The notes beneath the pieces were generated by a model. The model saw only the letters and a list, made by a program, of their open reading frames with translations. It was not told where the DNA came from and made no database searches. Below, piece by piece: positions 10,829 to 22,800 of a DNA stretch of 64,000 nucleotides. Each line of letters begins with the position of its first letter. Position 1 is the stretch's first letter. The stretch spans positions 1-64,000 of the forward strand of contig JADFUC010001254.1 of the NCBI GenBank assembly GCA_019722365.1, in the 5' to 3' direction. A program made the position numbers and the translations under genes. This DNA is from Lithospermum erythrorhizon. Taxonomy: Eukaryota > Streptophyta > Magnoliopsida > Boraginales > Boraginaceae.

Positions 10829-13800
10829 ATGGCAACAGCAGTGGAGCAGTCTTGTTCACAGAGAGTCTCCGATGCTTCCTCCGTTGACTTCTCCGATCGC
10901 ACTCCTTCCCCTGCCTCTTCCTCTACACAAGTACTGGTATCCACGATTTCACAATTCCAAACTAAACTCGATCCTCTTTTTGCTTACAATTTCCAATCAA
11001 TTCATCATCTTTTATAATTTTAATACTTTATTATTCCTAATTTCAGTTTCATAGTTAGGGATCAGTAACTGTTGTTTATGATTCTCACTTTTCTTTTTTG
11101 GAAGTTAGCGTGATTGTCGTCAGCCAATTTGTCTAATAATTTTGGCACTTGTTAGTACGTCATCTTTTCCCATGAACTTGAAGAATTTATTTTCTCTAAT
11201 GGAAATAAATCAAAATGTCTCATTACACTATGGACAGTTATTATCTATTGTGAACTACTCCCTCCCCCCCTTTTTTTATAGAGTAAAGGTACTTTATTAA
11301 GAATGTAAGCAAATTTTCTCTTTTGTACTTTAGTAATTAGAGGTAATCAATTACACTTTAGGATTAGAATTGAAACTTTATCGGGATAATAGTGAAAGGA
11401 TAATGAAGAAGTATCACTTTTGTTCTAAACAATCAAGTATTTCGATTATGAGGAGTAGAAGTTAGTCTTTTGCACTTCATCTTTGGCCAATTCAAAAATC
11501 TCCTCGTTTGAGGCAATCGGGCACAAGCCAGAATGTCAGCACTTCATTTTTATTTGAACAACCTTTTATGAAAAAATTTGTACCATAATAATTAGCAATT
11601 TATATAGCTTATTTTCACCTTAACAAATCGTATTAATAGAATATCACAAAGTTGCTCTCTTTTGTTTGTTAACCCATATGTTCACTAATATTTATATTCT
11701 TTTTTAACTCATGATATAATAATGCAGTTATATTAAGTAGATCACTCACCTTAATATTTGGGAAAATACAATACTTGTGGAAAGATAGGGCTAATCAGAA
11801 AAAAAGAGTAGTGTATAATTCAATGAATTGATACATTCAGTGCTATTTCAAGTACCTATGTCTAGTTGAGTACTTCAACTATATGTCTCGAACGAATTAA
11901 GGGTCAACTCTCTCTTATTGTGCGTTTGTTTCCCTAATTGTGAAATTTCTCTTGTTGTTATATAATGTTGCAGAACCAGCCATCTTTAAAGAGTGAAGAG
12001 TACAGGCAACTCTTTCGTCTCCCAACCAATGAAGTATGTCATTCTTTTATTTTGTTTGTGTCTGTGAACACTAATTTATACAAGTGATTATATGTGAGTT
12101 TTTTTGTTGTCGTTGTTAGTGAGAGTGTAGCCTTACATTTTATTCCTGCCACTAGCGTTTGTGGTGCTGATGTGGCTGACACAATTTAACATATTATGAG
12201 AACTAGACTGTTAGTGCATTGAGATTTTTTAATAATTAATTACACATATTTAGAGTGGTTGATGTCTTGTTAAACTGAATTATGTGTTAGTTTCTTGGAA
12301 AAAGAAAATTTCAATGTTAATTTCACATATTTAGTAGTATATCTCTTACTACCTTAGTCTCATGTTTTTCATAAAATCTTTATTGGTCAACAATACTATT
12401 TATTTTGTTTAAGAGCTGATTGAAATTCAGACATTCTTCTTTAATTTATGTGACATGGGGTGGAAAAATATATGATAACTATTTTATTTTTGGACTTATC
12501 AACTTATGCCCTGATATTTGATATAAAATGTACATGTAACCATGGGAAGAAAGTTGAATATCGAATTAAGGGGTTAATGCTCCTGTTTGATTATAAACTA
12601 TATGACACTTGTTCCTCATCCTTTCTGCTACAAAATAATGTTTTGTTTTTGTACATCAAAGCAGGCTTACATTTTTTATTCCTCCCTGCAGTCCTTATTC
12701 AAGATTTCACTCACAAGACGAAGAAAATTTTCTCCCATGTGTACTTCTAAGTTTCATTCCCTTGGCTGTAAAGGCCCAAGTTTTACCGTCATTTCTAGTT
12801 CTATGACAAGCACGTGTTCATTGTATCGCTTGGTTGATTTACTTTTTAATAAGTTGGAGAGTTTTTGCAGGGACATATGTACCTCTTTGATCGTTACATT
12901 TGCTTCTATTCTAACCTGTTTGGATTTGAAACTAAGGTCAGTATGAAACTCTGGTTCGCTGCTTGATGTTATAACCTGTGAGGGACATCTGTTTTTTCAG
13001 TTCTATGTATATTGTCTAACCATCTAAACATTTCAGAAATTGTTCATGAATTTTTTTTTTTTTTTATCTTTTCATTTTTTGGTGCGGATCTATTAAATAT
13101 GCATCAAATGTAATCGAATGTCATTATGGAAGGTAACATAAAAGAGGAGTGATTGTTCAGGTGCATGAAAGGCAAATTAATTGCTAGAGTAGTCCCTTCT
13201 GGAGCGTTATGTACAATATATCCATCGACATGTATGAACAGATTTGTTTATAAGGAATATATGGAAGTCTGTTACAAAAGGATTTATTATCCCACCTTCC
13301 ACTAAACTTTTCAATTGTAACCAAGGCTTCTAGTCTAATGGTTATCACCCTAAGCCTCCATATGAGAGGTCTTGAGTTCGATCCACATAGGGGTCTTATA
13401 AAACATTCTTCCTCTGGAAAAAAAAAAAAAAACTATACTTTTCAAATTCGCTTGATTATTTCCTCTCACAGTAGGGACCTAGAACTTAGGTGTCTATATG
13501 TTTTAATTCTCACCCTAGTATATAGTGCACAAGGGCTGTCGACCAAACATATGATGCCCTACATGGATGTGTTGATGACTTATAATTTTTAGCTGCCACA
13601 GCTAGGCCCCTGGTTAAGTACATTGTATAAGCTCATGCTTTGTTATGCCTTACCAACCAAATTGTTTCACTTGGCCAGTTGACTTTTTATTATTCTTACT
13701 AGACCATTTGACTTCATTTTTTAAGTTTTGACATGTTGTCAGTCAAGCCTTCACTGTGCAGTATCGCATATAATGTTTTTTCAGTAAGACACATTGATAA

Positions 13801-16800
13801 GTTCCACTATTGCAAGAATCTCATAATAGGAAGTTTTGCACATAATGCAAGTATCTCACACTATGTAATCTGTAATTGAGCAAGAAGAATCCCATGTTTT
13901 TATATTGAATTCAATAAACAATAGTATATTCACAAATGATGCTAGTCAGACCTATAAATTATGAAACAAGTAGTTACTAACACTAAACCACTACTAGAAT
14001 ATAACCAACCCACTACTAGAATATAACCAACCCACTACTTAGATAAATAAGACTAATTCTACTAATGCCTCAAATTACTTAACAGAATTGATGACTGTGA
14101 TGATAGTTTTACTTTGAGATATTATTTGGATCGTATCATTATACCCCTGAAAACTCGACTTGTCCTCAACGTGGAATGTATGGAATTGTTGCTGCCTCAT
14201 TCTCGCCCTCCATTTGTTAATAACCCAACTTGCTTCCGCCTCCTCTAACGTGACATTGCTGGTGCTTGCCTCCGACATTCTATGAGGCGAAGCAGGCCAG
14301 ACCGATTTATCGTGAAAAAGGAGCCCTTACAACGTATAATAAAGACCTTTGTCCTTCTTATTGTCGCTCATTCTCCTCATGGTTTTGATGATACAAGTGC
14401 ATCGAATTGAAATAAGTAGTCGTGGTGTAATTGGGGCGAAAGTTGGGATTATGTTTTAATTAGAATTGACTTGGGAAGGGTGATTGAGCAAAATAATATT
14501 GAGTAGAGTTGTGTCGTGGTGGTAGATCTAGAAAGGTGGTTGAGTTTCTAGCAGCCAACTTTGGCCTCAAACTTGCAAGTTGCTTGCCGCTTAAAAACAA
14601 AGCATATGTCAGAACGCTAACTGGGCTTTCAAGCCAACAGAACACCCATAAATAAAACAATGGTCTGGCCAATACCTACCCTGACCGCCTGTCAAATTCT
14701 TAAGTGATACTCATCATGCCTGTCTGTTTAAGATCACACAAAACTCATCTGGTTTTCAAACTGTGGTTCAAGGCTACAATTCTCCTTCCAAATGCATCGC
14801 TGCCACCTCAACTTGGCTTCGTCAATCAGAATAACGGTAATAATTTTTTTCAACATGATCCTCGTGGATCTCCTGAACTTGGGAAAATCAATTTGCCTCG
14901 TGGTCTACGGTTGAACTGTGACCAGCGTTTGATCATTATCCTCCTGATCATCCCCCTGGACTGGGACAATTATGTCTAGGCGGAGCAGATACCCAACATT
15001 TCTATCCGATCCTTCGTGTCAGCTTATCCGCTGCCGTGAGGTAGCGAGACATGGCCGACATGCGAGCGGAAAGGACATGTATTGCTGAAGTAAGATCGTG
15101 TAATATGTCAGGGTTCGGCTGTATAGGTGGTGGTGATGGTTCATGTCCAGGTGGTGGGCTGTTAACAGTCGTGAGAGAATATGGTGGATCAGACCGGAAA
15201 GTGGGTGGGGCGGGGGGTTGTTAAAGTTTCCATCTGGATCAAAGGCTCTGACTACCAAATGATAAGTTCTACTATTGCAAGAATCACAATAGGAAGTTTA
15301 GCACAAGATGCAGCATTCACACTTTGTGAAGTCTATAATTGGAGCAAGTAAGAACTTAATGTCATTGAATTCAACTGTTATTTGAGCACAATCATAGCTT
15401 GTGCAAAAATATAAAAATAACATTGAAAAATAATATTTCATGCCCTTTAATTAAACTTTCATTGAAATAAATGATAATATCCTAATAAAAACTACTGACA
15501 TGTTCACTAAGTAATAGAAAGTTGAATATACGGAGTATTGCATTAAACATATATAAATGATGAATAAACAAATGAATAAAATTTTAAATTGAATTGATTG
15601 TTCCAAAATACAAATTCTTCATTGCATATCATGAAATATAATAAGCGTGAAACAATTGATAAAGCAACATATATATAATAACAATTGATAAAGCACCTCC
15701 TTGAATGCAATAAACTTCAAGATTTAGTGACTTGTATATTTTCGAAGAGGTATTTTATTATCTAGTTAGATAATTGACAACCACAAAATATTTCTCATAA
15801 ACACAAACCAGTTCGTTCACAGTCCATCGATCAACCTTTATTTCATTCAAGTGCTCAACTCCATGAAATGGTTTTATGAAACTAATCCTGGATTTTTTTT
15901 AAATGCTGGATTTTGTGTCTTACAGGAAAGTAAAACTAATTTGAGAAGTTGTTGAAATTTTAGACAGGGTATATCCAACATAGATTCAGCTTTCAATCAT
16001 TGTTAACCGACACAAAGCTTATAAGGACAATTTGAAGAAAAAAAATTAATTTCATTAAAAGCTGGTTTCACTTTCGTTGGGGACAGCTTATTCAAGACTG
16101 CCTAACTTCAAGAAATTCATCCATTAATTTTATAACATATTTTTTCACAAGACAAATAACGAATTAAAATTATATAACATACGTAGCATATACAGAAGAT
16201 ATAAAAAAAGGTGATTCTATATAGTATATAGTTCAAAATTATATCTGGAGAAAAATAATTGAATCGTCAGAGAAAAAATAACTATACGCCTTTGGTTTCT
16301 TCTTTGTTCCCGATAGCTCATTTTCAACGTTAAAGAATAATCGCGGCTCAATTTCTATTTAAGAGAAGGTGAAAATAGAACATTAAAATTTGACTTTACT
16401 TTATAACCGCCTAATGTGACTTTTTACACACATTATATACGGTATAAATTATAACCCAAGAATTCTAACCTTTGTGGTTTTATATACGATGTGATAAATA
16501 ATAAATTGCTCAATAAACGACGCTAGGCCCACCTATAACACTTTAAAACAAGTAGCTTACTAACACCAAACAACTACTAGAATCTATATTATATATAACG
16601 TAAGTAAAGAGATCAATTACTGCTACAAGTTCAAATTAATGTATTTCCTATTTTACCCTTCTAATAAATTTTTTTATTTTAATTTTTATATTAACTTCTT
16701 CATGGTATAACCGATAAATTCTCCATAGACTACTACTATAAATATTATCTACTACGAATACTCCTCCAGACATCACTCAGCTAGTAAAATAAAGTTTCTG

Positions 16801-19800
16801 CTTCACGCCTTCTATCTTTATTTTCTCCACGTAACTTTTCATCTTATTTCTTTTAGGTTTTTTTCTAAAATTTATTCTTTTTCATTATACTTTATTCTAT
16901 ACTACATATAATGCAGTGGATCAATTAATAAGCATAAACAAGCTCAAATTAATCGTATTTTATTTTACCTTGATAAATTTTTTTATTTTAATTTTTTATA
17001 AGAACTTCTTCCACACAGAACGGAGCAATTCTCCATGTAATTACTACTATAAATATTATCTACCACGTAATTTTAATTATCACCAAATATAAAATAAAAA
17101 TTGTTTGCCGCCTTCTATCTTTATTTTCTCCACAGAATTTTTTCATCTTATTTATTTTGCAGCTTTTTTTTAAAATTTATTCTTTTTTCTCATTATAATT
17201 TTATTATAAAATAATAGAACACTGCATGCGTAAAGCATCACAAGACATATAACTAGTATAACTAATCTACTACTACAATATAACTAACCCACTACTTAGA
17301 TAAATAAGACTAATTCTACTAATGCCTTAAATTACTTAACAGAATTGATGATTGTGATGATAGTTCTACTTTGAGATATTATTTGGATTGTATCACACAT
17401 AAAGCAAGATGAATCATTTAAAAGCTTGATAACATCGTGTATATATAAGCTTGATAACTTCTGCTTATCGAATTGGATGGATAACATCTTGTCTGAAATT
17501 CTTATGAACTCCATATCACATGTGAAATTAGTTATTTAGCTGTCTAATTTATTCATGGTCACAAATTGTTTGATGTTCAGTTTAGATTTTGTTAAAAATA
17601 ATAACATGAAAATATTCCTCTGAATTTTTCCCAGTATTTTGTTATATTCCCAGAATTTTTCCTCTGAATTTTTAATATTCCTTTTCACACTTGATGTACA
17701 ATTTTCTCTTAGTAACATCAGGTGTTTATGACATTGGTTTCCCATCATATTGATATTACTAGTTGTCTGTAGAAAATAATTCCATTTCACGAGGTCACTG
17801 CTGTTCGAAGAGCAATGGCAGCAGCAATATTCCCAACTGCAATTGAAATAATAGCTGGAGAGAAGAAGGTAATGGGTTTGATGTTTACGGGGAAGTACGC
17901 CTTCATCAATGTTTATTAGGCCACCTTTGAAAATTTTATTTTAATTGATGTGCAAAGTTGATTCCCAATCCGAAAGGGAAACTTATTCTTTATGCTCAAA
18001 TAAATTCAATAGAATGTGCCAACATGTTTCTTATGGGACCATCTTACTCTAGACTACTCCCCTTTTATTAGTTAAAATATTATATAGAATGTATTGACCC
18101 AGAGTCAATAACATTTGTATCAATTAACCCCACATTTTGAGGCTCCACATAAAATCTTTTGACGGTCAAATTCCCTAATTAACGGCGATGGAGGAAATAT
18201 TTCATGTAAATATATAAAAAAAGTTGGCTTCCTGCAATTGGTAGCACAAGCTATATATGCGGTCTAGGGAAATATAAGAGCTCATATATTTCAAAAAGCT
18301 AATACGAGGAATCTTCTTTTACAGTACTTCTTTACATCATTTTTATCCCGTGACGAAGCTTTTAAGCTCATTGGTGATGGTTGGCTGCGGCACAGTAGCA
18401 GGGCTAACTTGATAGCTGATCAGCAGGTTAGATCTCTTTCTTGCAATTACTAGATACTTAATTGCCACATCTAAATGCATTAGAAACTCCATACTTTTCA
18501 TCTCACTTCTTAGTCTAGATGCAAATCGGTTGTGCTCCCTTCATTTGTGTTGTACTGAGCTTCTAAAATAACAGGATTATAATGTAGGTTGTCTTCTGTT
18601 GAGTTTCACATCGAGAGAATGGAAAATTATGTGTTCTACCTATACATTGTATGTCGTTGAGGGAATCGAACCTAAGCTAAGACATCATTTACATTGAAAT
18701 ATTAGTGCCTATGCCTTGCATACAGTAGTGTAGCTTTGTTTGATTTGCTTCATCTGTTAGGAGGCCTGAATATGCTAGCATAATAGATTACTCGGCTAAA
18801 CAATTTATATGCAAAAAAGAGTCATGATGAATCAGATAATATATGCTAAATTACTGATGCTTCGTCTGTTGAAGCTGTATATAAGTTAATAAATTCTAGT
18901 TATTATTTCTATTGAACCCAGGATTCCATTCCCGAAATAAGTAGCCCAGAGAATCTAAGTGCTGTTGTTAATCAAAGACAAGGTTCCCAGCCTTTGGTGG
19001 AAGAGATTGATTTTGTCGAAAGGTATAGTCCATGATAGTAACTTCCCTCAATGTTATCTGACTGATCAATATGCTTCTCTTGGTGCATGATCCAGGGATA
19101 AGGACAGTGCCCTGTTTGATGTATCTGATGCTCCGATCAATCTTGAACTTGAAATTCCATCTTCTTCTGGTCTGCAAGAAAAAACAGACAAAGAGGTAGA
19201 AATTATCCAAAGAACAGAATGTCCACCATGTAAGCCTTCCTTATTCTGGAAGCTGGAGGACTATGATGCTCCAAATGGTCAGTGAACTAAAGTTTCTTCT
19301 TTCAGAATGAAATTCCTTCTCAAGTTAATGTTCTGTTGGCTGTTATGATGCACAGTTCCCGAAGGTTATACACTGGTCGCTGAATCTAAGTTTCCGGTAG
19401 TTAACATGTTTCTGGAAATATTTTTCTAACGAATTGATGCAGTATCAACTCACCTAATTTAATGATGTCAAGTGGTTGCAATGCAGATAGAGGTGGAGGA
19501 ATTCTTTGACCTCTTCTTTTCTGATGCTGCTGCTAATTTTCAGGAGTCATTTCATAAGAAATGTGGTGACAGAGGTACATGGATGTCTTTCTATCATCCT
19601 TTAATATTCCTTAAGTTAGTTCTAGACTCTGAATATCCAAAATATTGTCTAAAGCACTAATTATGTATCTATTATACTGTGTACTCTTCAGAATTCCACT
19701 GTTCTTCATGGAGTCCCCATGAAACATTTGGACATACTCGTGATATTTCTTTTCAACATCCAATAAAAGTATATTTTGGTACGTATGAATATATAATCTC

Positions 19801-22800
19801 GAGATTTGTAATTCAATCATGCAACTCTTGAAACCACCATACATGCTAACTATTTGAAAAAAACAATCATTGAATAGGGGCAAGATGTGGCAGCTGTCAG
19901 GAGGTCCAGAAGTATCGTGTCTACAAGAACAGGTATCTGTATCTTGGGCAATAAGTATTCTGTCTTTCTGATTGTTCTGTAGTATTTGCTTTTGCAACTC
20001 TACTTAAATTATATTATCATGACTCGTATTTTTTGAAGAACAAAGACAAAAATGACATCTCTATAATGGGGACCCTTATAACTGCCCAACATGTTCCATC
20101 AACGTAATTTTTTCAAGGAGCGAAGTCGCCTCATTTTTAATTTGGGAGGACATGTATTCTGTTCCATTTTGTAGTTATTGTGCACCAACGTAATGGAAAC
20201 AGTTTTATACAGGTGTACTACATAATTTTAGACATAATAGTACTGCCAAACTCCTTTCTCTTGTTCATTTTAAAGAAGGGGTAATATTTATACTGAATTT
20301 TTATTTTCTCAGTCATTTGATTCTCGATACGTCGCAAGAAATCAGTGATGTACCTTATGGAGACTACTTTCGGGTGGAGGTAACAGTTTCATGCTTCTGA
20401 TGGAATAGCTCTATTTCTCCTGCTTTCATAATAAATTACTCCCCGAGGCCTCGAACCAAGTTTACTTGGGATGGTTTGTCTTTTGATATTTTGAATAATT
20501 ACTGACATTTGTTTGTTCTATTTAACCATCAATTATATAAGGAGTATTGATTATCTTGCCTTACAAACAGAAATTATTCCATACTAATAAACTACGCCCT
20601 CTGTCTCAAAATTTCTGACTGTTTAGAAGAAAAATATTTTATTAAGGGACTTTGTTACACTATATGTTGAGAAGTTCAAACTTCATAGGGACAAAAATGT
20701 GAAGATAATGGAAAAGTGTCACTGGATCATGTACGGTCAACTAAAAGGAAACAATACTTTTATTCTAAACAGCCAAAAATTAATTAAGGTTGAATGGTAA
20801 CTAAAAGTTCAGTTAGAAGTAGGGCAGGTAAAGCTGGGTATCCCAAAAGGTAATTACTCTCAACTCATGTAAAAAATGGACATAGTATTATCCATACCAT
20901 TTTTGTTGTTGTTATCGTCACAGACACACCTTTTTGATTTCTTATCTCTGTTTAAGTCATCCATCTAATTCCTTGTTAACATTCTTATTCAATAGACTAG
21001 TAAATCACTTTAGTCTGATTGGCTAGTACATTGCACTACAATCTGATTAAGAGGTTTAGTTGTACATTACTATTTAGATTCTATTGCAACCTTGCTATCA
21101 GAATGCTATAGATTAAGATCTATTTTTTCCTAAACTTAAAGTTGAAATTTACCAATCGTAGCAATAGCGAAGGGCCCTACGAATGATGTTCCTTTAATTT
21201 TCATATTCTTTGTAGTCCATGGCACAATTCTGTGTGTCTCTGAATCTATTGCATGTAGTTCCTTTTTAAATAGTCTCGTCAACAGAAAGAAAAAGAAGAG
21301 CTGCGTTCGTTCCATTTTCTTTCGCCAATCCCCTTTAATTGTTGAATTTATATATGTAGTGTTTGGTTTGCCCACTGTATAAGCACACTTTTTATCTATG
21401 TCCTGGCTGTTTGTCCATTTTAATGCCCTCTGTTATATAGGGTCTCTGGGATGTGGAACAACATGGTGAATCAAACAAAGGCTGCATCTTGAGAGTATAT
21501 ACAAATGTAGCCTTCTCCAAGAAAACAATGTTTAAAGGTAAGTGTTTCTCTGATAAAGAAAGGGTTTGTTTTCATATTGTCTGTGTTTTGAGCAGCCTAG
21601 ATGGTTAATGTATCAGGCACATTGTTGTTTTATTCTCAAGACATGCATGCATTTCTTGAGGCATCATACAGTCATTAAGGGTCTGATTTGCAACATGTGT
21701 AATAATTTTACCAGAGAAAAACAGCCATTGGACATGAGGATGTCATTACTTTAGTGCTATCCTTTCTCTCTTCGATTTTATGTCTTCTTCATGTCTAGGA
21801 GTCCCAGTAGGTTCAATAAAAGAGCTTTTCCATATTCACAAATTTTTTAAGGCCGGTTGCCTTTTTCCATGTCATTATTTTTGTAGCAATTGCAAGATAT
21901 GTTGAAATCTTGACTCTGCATAATTATCTTACGTCTGTCAAATTTTGTGTCAATATTTTACTTGCCTGGCTGTTAAAGATTTAGGAATTTTTGCTTCATG
22001 CTTGTCGATACCATGAGCTCCAGATATTTCGATCTAAAAAGTCTGAACCAGCAGGATACAAGAAATATTTTCTCCTGGTTGTTCCTTTAAATGTAAAGGG
22101 GAGGATGATAGATATGGGGCGGGTAGTACAAGGGTGTGAATAGCAACTTCAATATTTATATTTACTGGCTATTAAAATTTTAGGAATATGTGTTTCATGC
22201 TTGTGTATTTGCTCCAAACATTTGTTGGCCAAGATGTACTAACAAGCAGGATACAATGAATTGGTTTCAAGAGTTTGTCCTGGTTGTTCCCTTAAAAACA
22301 TGAAGCGATACTGGATATTATGAGGAGTTAATACAAGGGTGTGATTTGGGACACTTCAATATCAACAATTACTGGAAATTAAGAAGCAATTGAAAGATAA
22401 GGATATCTAGGCTAGGATTGTGAATAGACTTCAATAAAAGGAGTTGCTGATAATTCATTCGGAAGTCACAGAAAAATAGAACGACATCTAGACTAAAAGT
22501 TGGAGTAAGAGCCAGTGTTGAAATCAGATTAGGAGGCTGTATTAAAAAATTAGTACTTGGTGAAACACTTGTCTATATTTATATATATGTAGTTATGTAC
22601 TTATGATATATATTTTAGCCAAACTCAAGCCCCACTTAAATTTGGCTCATTAAGATCACCAATCTGAGGCTGACCCTTTTGGCTTAGTTGGCTCGACTAC
22701 TGGCCCTGGAATCTTTGCGTTCCCATTTTTAAGTCTATTTAACAATTTATATTGTATTTTTAGCTCGATTTTTGGAGTTCTCATTGATAAAACTCTTTAG

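Larger units (their letters stand above)
13795..17395 (-). mobile_element. complete short non-autonomous LTR retrotransposon in intron 4
   Basis: The element is flanked on both sides by CACAT (13790-13794 and 17396-17400), a perfect 5-bp target duplication. Both LTRs share TGATAAGTTC...at the low-coordinate end and GGAT(C/T)GTATCA at the high-coordinate end, giving TG...CA termini when read on the minus strand. The 3' LTR (13795-14138) is 344 bp. The 5' LTR (15260-17395) has grown to 2136 bp through later insertions. The interior is only about 1.1 kb and too small for gag-pol, so the element depended on others for movement. It makes up most of the 4.8-kb intron. Confidence 0.85.

Noticed and set aside
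12587..12946. 119-codon plus frame over exons 3 and 4 of the VAD1-type gene
   Set aside because: It runs through intron 3 in a frame that does not read the GRAM motif GHMYLFDRYICFYSN.
13318..13400. A functional tRNA gene
   Set aside because: A and B boxes are present, but no closed acceptor stem or standard anticodon arm can be drawn. The A tail and flanking duplication point to a SINE.
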